64,000 bases of DNA from Lucifuga dentata (Eukaryota; Chordata; Actinopteri; Ophidiiformes; Bythitidae), in NCBI GenBank assembly GCA_014773175.1, contig VXCM01000144.1, forward strand, positions 118,999 to 182,998, in the 5' to 3' direction. A model generated the notes under the pieces. It did not search any database and was not told where the DNA came from. It was given only the letters and a program-made list of their open reading frames with translations. How positions within the stretch are numbered: the first letter of the stretch is position 1; each line of letters opens with the position of its first letter. The translations under genes were made by a program, and so were the position numbers. This document shows positions 17,134 through 28,540 of the stretch, one piece after another.

Positions 17134-20100
17134 GTAACAAGAGGGAACAATTTGTTTTACTCTCCTGGTGTTACTGTGCGGGTAAAAAAAAAAAGAAAGA
17201 AAAAGAAAAAATGAGCGATGGTAGGCTTGCAAACAAAATTGGCTTTGTGCGTAAAATAACCGCTTCGGGCTCAGCAGATGTGTTGCCTGCATCCTTTCTT
17301 TTTTTTGTGCTATTTCAGCAATCGGACGTCTATTATTTGCATGCAGCGGGGAAAGTTAACGTGATGAATAACGAAGAGAGCGGCTGAAGCTTTGCGCCGT
17401 TTGTGCCACAGGTCACTTGATAGGAGCCGAAGAAAGAGTTGAGAATTTTTATTCTTGTGTTGTCTGGATGGTGGGACTCGGAGCAAACAGCTGGTCTGAT
17501 CCCGGCAGATAGGGGGCGGTAGGTATGAGGGTCAGTGAGCTCACTTCAGGGTGAGCAGGGAGAAAATATATGCTGAGTCTGGCTTTTTAGATAGTTGAGT
17601 ATCGAGCAGCCGGTCTTGCAAGTTGTCGGGTTGTGTAATAGTGTGACAGTCAGAGATACTGTCTACTTTTCCCCCAGAATAAGCACTTCTTCTAGGTGCA
17701 ACACAATGGAGAAAACCACTAATTTTGCACGCATTAGTATTACCAGTTAGCAGGTCAATAACAGAGAACAGCATCCAACACTGAAACTCTTTGATATTTA
17801 CTGCGTAAAGAATTTATCCTCATTTTACGCACGGAGGGCAAAACAGGACAAAGCCCCTCATCTCAGAATGGGAAATTCTATTCAATTATTCGATTGTTTC
17901 TTTATGCAAATGTGAGGTTACTTTTGCTGAAGTGGCGTTTTATGTCTTGCAATGTGTGTGATGTTGCCGTTTCATCTGCAGGTGAAGATGTCTTCATCCA
18001 GCCGCGCGCTGCTGTTTGCTCTGGCCCTGACGCTCTACGTAGTGGAAATGGCCTCGGCGGAGACGCTGTGTGGAGGAGAGCTGGTGGATGCGCTGCAGTT
18101 TGTCTGTGAAGATAGAGGATTCTATTTCAGTAGGTTCCCAGCTCCTAACTTCCATTGCTGCACGAATGTTGATGCGCGGTTTTGATGTCGGAGTCCCCCC
18201 CCTCTCCCTCTCTGTTTCTCATTCGCGCACATCTGTTTAGATAACTGAGAGTTATCTCTCGGTCTGTAGCTGTGCGTGTTTGCGTGTTTTCTTTCTCACG
18301 CACTCCCTCCGACACACGCACGCACACACACACACACACACTGAGAAAGAGCGATTATAGACAGCTGTGCGCTTATGCGTCTCAAGACCTCATACTGGCT
18401 GCTGCGCATTCTGCCTGCAGCTCGTACCTCTGATTGCATATGAAAGGCCAGCGAGCTGTGAAGGCACACACCACTCAATGCGACACAAAGGCCTGCTTGT
18501 TTACCAGTAAAGTAATAGCACCCCAAGAGGCATAGGAGTCACCTCAGCACCAGTGTTCCCAGGCCAGACCACACCGATGAGCTGGGGGGAGCATCTGGAC
18601 AATGGCATACGGTGACTAGAGTCTCTCCACAGGCCCTCTGCATGGTATTCAATCAGGTTGAGGCAGGAGGGCTTCAAGATTGTATAGATCCAGAGGGCTG
18701 ATCCATAGGGGGTGCTCAGCCTGGGCAACTTAACCCCTTAAAAATGCCTCCTTTTAAGGTAGCGCTATTGGCCCATTCACCACATGTTTAGATCAATTGT
18801 ATCCCCGTTAATGGAAAATAATTGAAGTTTCCCTGAATCCACTGCCGCACGGTTTCATACAAAGAGACAACCTGTGAAGGATGTTTTTAATTCAAAACCC
18901 CCATGCTAACAGGGGGAGCAGGGCCTAAATTGACGAGTGAAGACGTTTTTGTTTTTTGNNNNNNNNNNNNNNNNNNNNNNNNNNNNNNNNNNNNNNNNNN
19001 GGGAGTTGCTGTTTTTGATACCAGGTTTGAGTCCTTTCAGAGAGGAAGAATCGTTCGCATCTGATGTGATCGTTGCTCCCGTTGTGATGATGGTGGAAAT
19101 TGCTGTAAGCTGCATATGAACGGATTGCGGTATAGCTGGTAATCCTCAAATGGATAAGCTTCTGCTCCAGCAAACAGTGCTTAGTCTGCAGGGTTTGCAG
19201 CTGACGTTGCTACATGTACAGAACTTTACGTTTTCGCGCAGCTTCCCCTCATCTCCTCCTGTACAAAGTCGTGTTTTATTGTTTTTCCCCTCAAACCATA
19301 TTTCGATGTCCTACCCACAGCTTTTAGCCCTTGATAGACAGGCTGTCTCTTTGTGTGCTGCTTGCCCACAGAAGCTTCTGTCCAATCAGAAAGATCATTA
19401 TCCAGTTTGGGCCAACATAGATGTGCTCCCTCCTCCTCCTCCTCCTCCTCCTCCTCNCTCCTCCTCCTCTCCTCCTCCCTCTTGGATCACCCTCTCTTTC
19501 TCTCTCTCTTGTTCCTCTTCCTGCAATCAAATCTTGTCTAGCCTCTCATGAGATTTCTTCAACATTGTGTGGGGTTCAGGACTTCAAACAAGGCCTTTAT
19601 TGATCATGGATAGTGTTCCCCTGTGCAACATGCTAACCCCTCCATCCCCTCACCTTATTCTTCTATACCTCTTTCTCTCACATCTCACTCTCTTTCCTTT
19701 TTGTTTTGCATTCTTTTCCTCTATTTTGACCCTCACACACCCTCTCTCTCCACTGATCTTTTTCTCTTATTTCCTCTACCCTGGGTCTCTGCCCCTCCAC
19801 TCTTTCTCTCTCTCTCTCTCTCTGTCTCTCTTCCTCCCTCCCACCCTCCCTCTCTCCCCTCATCCTCTTTATCTCTGCTGAGTTGACAAAGAACAAGGTC
19901 ACAGAAGAGCTCCCATTTTATGTATTTACTCACCCAAAGGTCAGTCTGGGAGCCTAGCTGTCTGTGCCCATCACTCTTTTTTTCACGCTGGTGTCTACAG
20001 CACAGGGTGTTTACTTGTGTATTTACTCATTAAATGACTTCCAGATAGCACTAATCAGATTATCCTCTACAAACAAAAAGATTTGTTGCAGTTGATCATA

Positions 20101-22639
20101 GATTTTCTTTTATTCTCTTTGTTCTATGGACTGGACTCTGGTCAAAACAACCCAAATTCATTACTGATGCCAGTGTTGTGTCCTTTTTATCAGTCAGACA
20201 TTTACCATAGGCCTTCCCCTCCCCTCATCATGCACTTTCTTCATCTCTTGCTATTTCTCCTCAGGTAGGCCAACCAGCAGGGGTAACAATCGGCGCACCC
20301 AGAACCGTGGGATCGTGGAGGAGTGTTGTTTCCGTAGCTGTGACCTCAACCTGCTGGAGCAGTACTGCGCCAAACCCGCCAAGTCCGAAAGGGACGTATC
20401 GGCCACCTCTCTACAGGTCATACCTGTGATNTGCGCCAAACCCGCCAAGTCCGAAAGGGACGTATCGGCCACCTCTCTACAGGTCATACCTGTGATGCCC
20501 GCATTAAAACAGGTATGTCTCAATGGCAGCAACAACACACGTTGGGACAGTATGGGAAACATCACATGTCCTCATCTCTATCTGTCCTCTCATCTCTTCT
20601 GTCTCTGTGCCTCACCCATATGTTCCTATGTTTGAGACTGAAATTCACCGCCGGGACAGGTTTATCTTGTTAAATGGTCAAGTGTAAGCAGTTACCAAAG
20701 TGCTGACCTTTGTGGAAAACATCAAGACACTAGCACATTCTATTCAGGAAATTTTAGTGCAGACAGAGAAATAGAGAGAGAGAGAGAGAGAGAGAGAGGC
20801 TGTANCAGGAAATTTTAGTGCAGACAGAGAAATAGAGAGAGAGAGAGAGAGAGAGAGAGGCTGTAAGAATGTGAAGACTGATGGTCCGTAACAAAACAGT
20901 GTGTTCTGAGTGTGTGATTATTAGTCACGGAACACTAAGCTCTCCAAAACTGGCATGCATTTTGATCTGTGTGGTCACTAACACATGACCTGGCAATTCC
21001 AGCCTCTTTGAAATATGAAACAAACAGGCAGCAAATCATCAAAGCAGTTCAGGTCTTCCCATTGTATTAACAGCTAACTCCAACTGTCCTGTACATGAAA
21101 CAAGGAAGATCATTGAAATGTTGCTGCTTTGAGTTGTTAGATACTCTCAGATGCTCTAATAATGTACTTCAATAGGTAAATATTAATGTCAGAAAGAATG
21201 TGATACTGTGACAGGTGGGGTTTGGACCCAAATGCAGCACACAGTACAACTCCGACAAGTAAAGTTCTTTAATAGAGCTCTCAGTCCAACACAGAGCCAG
21301 GCAGAAAAACTGGCAGGACAAAGTGCCTACACAGACACAGTCAAACAAAGAGTCCAAACGCAGAGACTGGAATCGGAGTCGGGGACAGAAGGCAGAGGTG
21401 GTGACCAGGGGGGCGACGAGCAGAATAGTCCAAAACAGGCCGAGTCGGTAACAGAAGGTCAGTCCACAAATGAACGCTGGAATGTCTCGCATCGGGGATG
21501 GCAAAGAACAATCTGGCAAAGGGTGAGTGTGAGACTGGGGTTTAAATCCATGCTTGATTGGTGCTAATTGGTGACAGCGTCCAAACCTGAAATGAATCAG
21601 GCTGATGAACGGAGGTGAGGAACAGAAGACCAGGTGGGCAGAAATGGCAGGTGAGTGGCTGACCAGACATGCAGAACTGTGACAGATGGATTTCATATGC
21701 AGGCTTGAGGTTGCTCTGCTGGGGAATTCGTTGGGACATGTCCCTAGTTTGACTGGGCAAGGAGAGTTGATGGGTACAGCCTGCTCCGAGGGCCAGCTGT
21801 TCTTAGCCTATTGAGCAGGCCTGGAGTGAATGAAGGGGGATAAACACTCTTCAAGTGGCTGGACCAAAACAAGCCTTTCAGATGGAGCACTGGCTACTCA
21901 CGCATACATTCTAGCTCAGTCAGTACCACTCCCACTTTCTCTCACCCCCCGTGCTCTCACAGCACTGAGCACTTTAAAAGAGGTTCTGAAACAACAATGT
22001 GTTTCGATGTTATTTATTCGGTCTCTAGAGGTTAGACAGTTTAGAGGATCGTTGGCGGACAATGACTCGTTCCTCATATGTATATGAGGCGAGTGACCGC
22101 CCTTTCCTTTGAAAGTATGTTAAAGAGACTGAACTAAGCACTTGTTGACGGCTTCTCTCAATGAAGGGAACCAAAACAAGGACAAGTTGGAGGCGAGCCG
22201 AGGCTGTTATGATGTTTGGTGGTTTAAGAATGACATTTGATTTCCATTTGAGTAGCCCAACAATGGCCAAAAGTTTTCACAAAATAAACAAGGTTTTCCT
22301 CCATTATCATAAGGACTTTATGGTATCTTATGACCGCTAATGAACTGACTCCCTCTTTTCCCTTTTTCCCTTTCTGTTTTCCCTCGTACGCCACAATAGG
22401 AAGTCCCAAGGAAACAGCATGTGACCGTGAAGTATTCCAAATACGAGGTGTGGCAGAGGAAGGCGGCCCAGCGGCTCCGGAGGGGTATCCCCGCCATCCT
22501 GAGGGCCAGAAAGTTCCGGAGACAGGCGGAGAAGATCAAGGCACAGGAGCATGAAGTCTTCCACAGGCCCCTGATCAGCCTGCCCAGCAAACTGCCTCCC
22601 GTTCTGCTCGCCACGGACAACTATGTCAACCACAAATGA
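17053..22639 (+). CDS. igf2: Insulin-like growth factor II precursor, 4 coding exons
   Basis: A secreted growth factor that signals through IGF1R-type receptors. Coding exons: 17053-17133, 17982-18129, 20265-20512, 22400-22639, all with GT/AG borders. Read literally, exon 3 carries a 66-nt in-frame repeat around a single N (20431), almost certainly an assembly artefact; without it the precursor has 216 residues, normal for fish IGF-II. Order: leader (1 to about 53) with hydrophobic core [14 protein letters not shown] domain with [14 protein letters not shown]; short C domain [12 protein letters not shown] domain [21 protein letters not shown] domain AKPAKSE; then an E peptide from Arg119 rich in basic residues. 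The six insulin-family cysteines are at 57, 69, 97, 98, 102 and 111. The first ATG has a strong Kozak context (G at -3, G at +4); a second in-frame Met at residue 30 would give a more typical signal peptide. Linkage to th suggests the igf2b ohnologue (inference). Confidence 0.96.
17134..17981 (+). other. igf2: igf2 intron 1
   Basis: 848 nt, largely unique sequence. It begins GTAACA and ends TCTGCAG. No repeats or genes were recognised. Confidence 0.7.
17982..18129 (+). CDS. igf2: igf2 coding exon 2: signal peptide and B domain (residues 28-77)
   Basis: Encodes [20 protein letters not shown], then [20 protein letters not shown] and FYFS, with Cys57 and Cys69 of the B domain. It ends after the first base of codon 77 at GTAGGT. 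Confidence 0.97.
18130..20264 (+). other. igf2: igf2 intron 2 (contains a 42-N gap)
   Basis: About 2.1 kb. It holds a short (CA)n at about 18318-18340, an assembly gap at 18959-19000, a (CTC)n tract with an N at 19457, and long pyrimidine-rich DNA from 19480 to 19870. A 75-codon open frame on the minus strand (18728-18501) resembles no protein I know; it may be a dispersed-repeat fragment. Confidence 0.7.
18959..19000. other. Assembly gap (42 N)
   Basis: A run of N inside igf2 intron 2. True length unknown. Confidence 0.95.
20265..20512 (+). CDS. igf2: igf2 coding exon 3: C, A and D domains and start of E (with assembly duplication)
   Basis: Encodes [34 protein letters not shown] and AKPAKSE, then the E-peptide start [13 protein letters not shown]. 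The 65-nt block 20366-20430 is repeated exactly at 20432-20496 across one N (20431). The real exon is probably 182 nt, ending PALKQ in phase 0 at GTATGT. Confidence 0.93.
20366..20496 (+). repeat. 65-nt exact duplication across a single N in igf2 exon 3
   Basis: Two identical 65-nt copies separated by one N. Together with the N this adds 66 nt (22 codons) in frame and would duplicate Cys111 and the D domain. Five other single-N positions in the window show the same pattern, so this reads as overlapping contig ends that were not merged. Confidence 0.9.
20745..20865. repeat. 60-nt exact duplication across N at 20805, with (AG)n
   Basis: 20745-20804 is repeated at 20806-20865, each copy ending in an (AG)n tract and GGCTGTA. 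Probable contig-end artefact. Confidence 0.85.
21207..21684 (-). mobile_element. Solo LTR of an LTR retrotransposon, copy 1 (antisense, in igf2 intron 3)
   Basis: 478 bp with terminal TGTGACA...TGTGACA on the plus strand. It is closely similar, in inverted orientation, to 28541-29018, which has the same length. TG...CA ends, a TTAAAG-type poly-A region near the 3' side and the lack of coding capacity fit a solo LTR. Flanking 5-mers are GATAC and GATGG, only a partial match, so its target duplication has decayed or was altered. Confidence 0.7.
22021..22139 (+). other. Imperfect long hairpin in igf2 intron 3
   Basis: Nested complementary blocks: GTCTCT (22021-22026) with AGAGAC (22134-22139), GGCGG (22054-22058) with CCGCC (22097-22101), ACTCG (22065-22069) with CGAGT (22090-22094), and CCTCATA (22072-22078) with TATGAGG (22083-22089) around a TGTA loop. 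The 48-nt core has 17 base pairs. It could be a remnant foldback repeat or an intronic RNA structure. Confidence 0.5.
22400..22639 (+). CDS. igf2: igf2 coding exon 4: E peptide and stop
   Basis: Encodes [20 protein letters not shown], a basic [19 protein letters not shown] stretch, and ends [15 protein letters not shown] followed by TGA (22637-22639). This E-peptide sequence is typical of teleost IGF-II. Confidence 0.97.
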   Translation, partial: EVPRKQHVTVKYSKYEVWQRKAAQRLRRGIPAILRARKFRRQAEKIKAQEHEVFHRPLISLPSKLPPVLLATDNYVNHK

Positions 22640-24128
22640 GCCTGCTGCCAGCCCTTTGCACAGACAAGAGTTTGGAGGGAGAAAAAAAGACTAGGGGATT
22701 ATAGCTTTGTCTCTGACGTCATTTCTGTGGCAGTCTCTTTGACCTTCCCTGCCCTGTCCGAGCTCACCAATCCCTCCCCCTGCTCTCATCTACTACTTCT
22801 TGACCCCCTGCCCCCTTCTAATGCCCCCCACCCACCCTCCTCTGGCACACAAACATGCCTTCACATTCTTCCCGTCTGAAGTCTTTCGCTCCCTCTGTCT
22901 TTCAGTCACTGAACACAAAAGGCACAAACACAAATGATGAACAAAAGTTAACAATTTGGCTGAATGCAATTCAGGTGGATCCTTCAGTAAAAGAAAAAAG
23001 GAAAGGGAGAAAAGAAGATGAAAGAGATCTGTGGTTTGCAAGTGTCAAGAGGACACCCAGCGGAATGTTTTTGTCCTTGTGGAAAACAACAGAAAGTGAA
23101 GAGCAGCTTGCATGAAAGAATCCATTCCACAACACTTTCCTGAGGCAAAAAGGAAATCTCTGGTAGTTCTTTTTCTTATTAGTTTGCACCTCTAACTATA
23201 AAGGGACTTCCACACTGTAAGGAATTATTTTGTAAAATTAGATTCCTGTTCCAGCACCTTTTGATCACAAACAAAAAGCAGAAAAGAGTCTGCAAAATTG
23301 CACATTGCCACGGATTACGTCAAAGTAAAGAAAAAAATGGCACTATTTTTTTATGAACAATGAACGTGTAGCTTAAAAAAATGTCATGGTGCTAGCTTTG
23401 GGAATGGACTCAAAGAAGAGGTTGAAAAGCACGTTTTTTTCTTTGAATGAATATTAAAACTTTCCGTTTTAAGGAAAGTGTGACTTTAAAAAGAGGAAAT
23501 TTAAGGATATGGGGGAGCTCCTGGCAGTGGCAACGTAAAGGGGGAAGTGACACTGAGAAAAGAAGTGGGCTGTGTTGGCTTCAGGCTCACAGCGAGTGCT
23601 AGCGGCTGCTCATCACTAGCTTGCCAGCATAAGCAGCAAGAGGGACCTGAGAGCCAGTCCCTGTTACTCCTGTCCCTCTGAGGCTGCTGGACACAGGGAG
23701 CAGTTTGGGGACACAAATGGGACGCCATGGACTGCCTGGATTGGGACAGTACTACAGTTCTGGGACAGTACTTCCTGTCTGCCATGGCTTTGCAGACTGC
23801 TCTGACAGGAAGTAACATGGCATGGACATAGAGCGAGTGGGATAATGATGATTATATTTTATTTTGTCTTTTTTTTTTTTCTTTTCATATCAATGTTTCA
23901 ATGAAAAAAAGGAAAACCCTGTCAGTTTCTGGTACTGTGACATTCCTGTTTTGCAAGTTAGGCTTTTTTTTTTTTTCATGGTTATTTTTATTGATGTTCT
24001 TTTACAGTTCTAAAAATAAAAGGCACAAAATTTCATTTCAAAGGGAAAAAAACAGCAATAATGTCAACTAACATTTTACTTTATTGTATATCAGTAGTAT
24101 TCACATGCTTTTGCCTGAAAACAAATAC

Positions 24129-24131
<3 letters not shown>

Positions 24132-24176
<45 letters not shown>

Positions 24177-24224
24177 CTATATATATATATAAATTTATAT
24201 ATATAAATATAGATATATAATTAG
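24132..24224. repeat. (AT)n microsatellite
   Basis: Near-perfect AT dinucleotides to about 24170, then an imperfect AT-rich continuation. Confidence 0.9.
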
Positions 24225-25026
24225 TTTCCAGGGATGTTGTGTTATTTTCCTTTAGTCTGAGCTGTATCTTGCGTAATGAGCCGCCAAGCTTTTTTGTTTT
24301 GTTTGTTGAAATACAAATAAGGGCACTGTATAAAGGCATTATTTATTTTGTTATAAAAATATATTTGAAAAATTGGTCCAAATGATATACGTAGCGCTGA
24401 TGCTCAACTGACGGATTTATTTTGTATGATCTCTTTTTTTTCCAGTTGGAGCTGTAATGCTTTTTTTGTAGATGCTTTGTACCAAAAATAATATCTTTTT
24501 TTTTTTTCCTTTTCATTTGCCATAGTTACTTTAAATTAATATTTTAACAGCAGCATAGCCTGGATTGCTAAGGCATGTTATGTCACAGAAATAGGCACAT
24601 ACTCTCAATACGTTGGTCTGCATGGATTTCCAGGAGCCTGTCAGGGTCAAAGCATCCATGAGTGACTTTATTATTGGAAAATAACTGTTCAACATTGATT
24701 GTACTCAACCCACTATGTTTTGAAGCCACTTTAGTATTGATGGCAGGGGAATGATCATTCATTAAATCATGTCTTTGTAATTGTGCATGGTGTCCTATGA
24801 TCTTCTAAGGAGCATTTTGCCTTTGTGCCAGTGCCATTGATTTTGTACTGTGTTGGTTGGATCACATGGCCATAAATGTCCAGCTGATGTATTTTTAGGG
24901 AAGCTTCCATATGACTTAAACAAGTTATGTCAATGCCCTAATTGGAGGTAATCATGCCGCTATGATGCTAGTAACCATCAAAGGTCACCAAAAGGTCACC
25001 ATAGAGAGTATGTCATTGTCCTCTCT

Positions 25027-25030
<4 letters not shown>

Positions 25031-25084
<54 letters not shown>

Positions 25085-25092
25085 CCTCCCTC
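25031..25092. repeat. (CT)n microsatellite
   Basis: About 50 nt of pure CT followed by CCTCCCTCCCT. Confidence 0.9.
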
Positions 25093-25637
25093 TGACTTTT
25101 ACAATGCCCATATCTTATGCGCCAACAGTATGTATCTGTATTTCCATGGAGGAGGGGCGTGGGGTTTTTAGACTGCCAGCCACCCCTCACAATCTTCCAA
25201 TCATCCATCCATTATGCATTTGATGAAGGGCTATCATGCTGAACCATTTCAAAGCAGACAAAGCACTCAGGAAAAGAAAAACAACATGCTCTCTGAGGGA
25301 GATGTGGAGTGGTTGCTGAGTGTAAGTGATAATCTTGTTGTGGATGGGCAGCTGAGGTTGTTACCGTACCTGGCCACAATGATACAGCTCTCTGTGACAA
25401 ACCACTGAAGCCCGTGTCAGAGATTAGCCACACTGCAGTTTCCTCCTCTATTGTGTAATGCATCACCCTACGAAATGGAGACTTAATGGATACTTGCCAT
25501 ATTGTGGTGAAGAGGCAAGCCAATAGGTTATCGTCTTTCCTTTACGGTGAGAGATCTCAATCATTAAGGCTGTGTCCTGTTGCTAATTATATTATATTTC
25601 ACTTCAGTTGTGCAACAAAGCAGGCAGTGCAATTTCA

Positions 25638-25680
<43 letters not shown>

Positions 25681-25681
25681 T
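25638..25681. repeat. (ATT)n microsatellite
   Basis: About 14 trinucleotide units within the presumed igf2 3' UTR. Confidence 0.9.
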
Positions 25682-25987
25682 AGATTCCTCCTGATGGAAA
25701 TTATGTTTCCAGACAGTGACAATACAAGTTTCTATTTTATTCTATGTTTTCCTGCTAGGACTGCATTCATTCACTATTGTAATGTTCAACCAGGCTACTC
25801 TAGTGTTCTTATGAATGGCGTGAAAGACAACCACTTCTTTTCGCAGAATATGAAGGGATATCTTGCCAAGCAATGGCAAGTTTTTCTGTGTCAGTAGCTC
25901 ACTCAGCCTGTGTGTATTTTATTGATTTAACCTCTGCACGCTAGAACGTCCGAAATGCACAATTCATGTACTTTCATTTTTAATATC

Positions 25988-25993
25988 AATAAA
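25988..25993 (+). terminator. igf2: Candidate igf2 polyadenylation signal (AATAAA)
   Basis: Canonical hexamer followed within 40-80 nt by GTGTGTGTACTTGCGTGTTT-type G/T-rich DNA, the expected cleavage context. An earlier hexamer at 24015-24020 lacks such an element. Confidence 0.5.
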
Positions 25994-26019
25994 AAACATT
26001 TTATCAAACGTACAGTGTC

Positions 26020-26269
26020 GTAAAAGATTTATTTTGATGCTGTTTCGTGTGTGTACTTGCGTGTTTAGGGTGTGTGTGTTTACACGGCGTGTGTTCAGGA
26101 TTTTCTGTGCAGGGGTGAATGAGAGGGAAAAGTGTTGAGCATAACAGCCATTTTTGAAATCTTTTTATATCATTTAAAACTTATGTGCTGCGTAAATTAT
26201 TTATTGAGTCTTCAGGCCTTACAAAGAGTCTGCACTTGCTTTTAGAACCCTCTCTCTTCCTATCACTTC

Positions 26270-26307
<38 letters not shown>

Positions 26308-27225
26308 CTGTCTGTCTGTCTCTTTCTCTGTGATAGGGCAACGAATGCCAAACATCATCTGCCTACTGACACAAAGTAAAATCCTCATTCCTTCCTTTGC
26401 TGCACACAAACTGAACCTAACCTGTTCCTGCTGCCTCTGACACAACGTGCATACATCCATCCCTCCATCCTCCAGTGACTTGCTAACTACTGAATCGAGC
26501 TCCACTTCACTGGCTAAATTTAACAAACCAACACGTCTCAAATTATCACATGCATGTTCCTAAAATGGCACAACCATTTATTGTTGATGTGCATGCATGG
26601 ATCTCTGTTACCGGGCAGATTCACAGCATACTGTCTTAGTTTCCAAACTGGAACAGTTTTGCACACTTATATGTGGTGCAGCAAAGTTTCCTGTTGGCTC
26701 TGGGTATCAAAGATGTTCCATTTTATAACAAAAAGTAGAAAAATTTAATTTTTCAGTTTTAATCCAAATTGCTTATAGGGATGAGATACACTTGTTACTT
26801 CCTGGAAAAGGGACAAGCTGGTGTGTTACCATTGTAGAGGAGCCCCAAGTCCTGTGTTTTATGGTCATAAACTGCTCAATTACCTTCGCCTGTCTCATGA
26901 AACCTTATTGCTCCACTAAGGAGTTCATCCCCCTTCAAGAGAGAAAATCACTCAGCTGGAAGCGTGTGCTGTCCAAAATAACTTGTTTCTGAAGCATGAC
27001 TAGTGGCTGCCCTGCACAAATTCACTCACAAGCATGCACAAACTTGCATGCAAACACGCATTCATCATCCATTTTCACCACTGCTGGCAATAGGATTCTG
27101 CACTGTTAAGTATATTTGCTTCATCAAGAAATGCATCATTACTGCAGTATTGTAAAAGTCTATTCCCCAATAAAATTCTTATTCTTGTAGGATTAGTTTG
27201 TACCTGTGGCACTGGCCAGGTGTTT

Positions 27226-27278
<53 letters not shown>

Positions 27279-28535
27279 CTGAGCACTAGCTCTGGGGTTG
27301 TATCTGTTCCCTGCAAGTATTTATACACAGTCTCTAGAGCTTGGTGATGAGATAAGGCTCAGATTAGAGACTCTCAGGTCCTCCGGGCTCATCACGTCAC
27401 CGCTGTGCCTAACAGGGCAACATTGGCACAGCACAAATCAACCAAAACAAGACAAACCCAGCCACAATGTGCCAAGATGCACACATTTTCCCTGTTATTA
27501 CTATTATACTGGTGAGATCTCATCAAGATCTTCAAAGCTGCAATGACACTGCAGTGATAATGCAGGAATCTAAAAACAAATATAGGTAGATCCCTTTGAG
27601 ATGTAAAGAGAAGATGGTAAGATGCTGATCTATTGTTGTGTTACAGTGTATTAATGACTAACATCTCCTTAAAGCGATAATCTAATCCAATCAAAAGTCA
27701 GAGTAAATGTAAAACGTCTAAAGCATCATGCATAAAATAATATAATTGAAAGAGCACAGACATCAACCTTAACTGGTGGAGCCAAATAAATCATAAACAC
27801 AAACCCATGCATCCATCCCCATCAGAGAGGCCTCCTGAACTGTGGAGGGGAATGTAGATATGGGTGGCACAGCTCTCCCAGGCCTGACATTGGAAACTGC
27901 CAAAGAGCACACTGGAGTTAGTTGTGGTTGGCCGGATGCATGGGATGCATGGAAGACCAGGCCAGTTCTTGAGGCACAGGGTTTGGCAAACTCAGACCAC
28001 TGCAGCCCAGCATGGCCACACAGGCCAATTAAGACAGACCATCGCCTCTCCTTTCTTCTCTTCTTCTCCCCTGTCTCTCTCTCTCTCATTCTCTCTTTTT
28101 ATCTCTGACTCTGTCTCTCTTGTACGCCCTCTCTCTCTTTCTCTCATTCCTCACAAAGTGTGCTCACACATTCCCCTTTTCCTACTTTGCCTCTCTAATT
28201 GCTCTGGACTCAAAAGAGAGATGGAGAGAAGGGAATGAGATTGAGATTAAGAGAGAGAGAGAGAGAGAGAGAATCAGAGAGAAAGGGGGTCATACCACAA
28301 AAAATTATGCCCGGGACAAATTGTACCAATCCCCTGGAATGGTAAAAACTCCTGTGTGTGTGTGTCCAGCATTCTCTTTTATTAATTACATATATTAACA
28401 CTTTTCCCCCCAAAGAGCTTAATTTCATAATATAAAATATAATGCATTCCACATCCTTGCATGGATGTGATGGTGGTTACACAGGGCTAGAGTATAAAGA
28501 GGGGATTGTGTTTCTTCAGTGCACCACAAAACTAT
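26020..28535. other. Non-coding DNA downstream of igf2
   Basis: Contains a (CT)n tract at about 26272-26302, a (TG)n tract at 27231-27277, pyrimidine-rich DNA near 28060-28150 and (GA)n at about 28250-28272. No gene was recognised. The block about 27840-28030 is free of simple repeats and could be regulatory. Confidence 0.6.
27231..27277. repeat. (TG)n microsatellite
   Basis: About 23 TG units. Confidence 0.9.
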
Positions 28536-28540
28536 CTAAT

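Larger units (their letters stand above)
20513..22399 (+). other. igf2: igf2 intron 3
   Basis: 1.9 kb. It holds an (AG)n tract inside a second single-N duplication (20745-20865), a 478-bp solo LTR in antisense orientation (21207-21684) and a long imperfect hairpin (22021-22139). It ends CACAATAG. Confidence 0.75.
22640..26010 (+). other. igf2: igf2 3' UTR (inferred, about 3.4 kb)
   Basis: No coding sequence follows the stop. Contents: an AATAAA at 24015-24020 with weak downstream context, (AT)n at 24132-24224, (CT)n at about 25031-25092, (ATT)n at 25638-25681, and an AATAAA at 25988-25993 followed by GTCG and a G/T-rich run. Vertebrate IGF2 mRNAs are known for long 3' UTRs, so the last signal is the favoured end (inference). 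Confidence 0.5.

Noticed and set aside
21169..21696. 175-codon minus-strand frame
   Set aside because: It coincides with solo LTR copy 1, and the same protein-like text recurs in copy 2, so it is repeat translation, not a gene.
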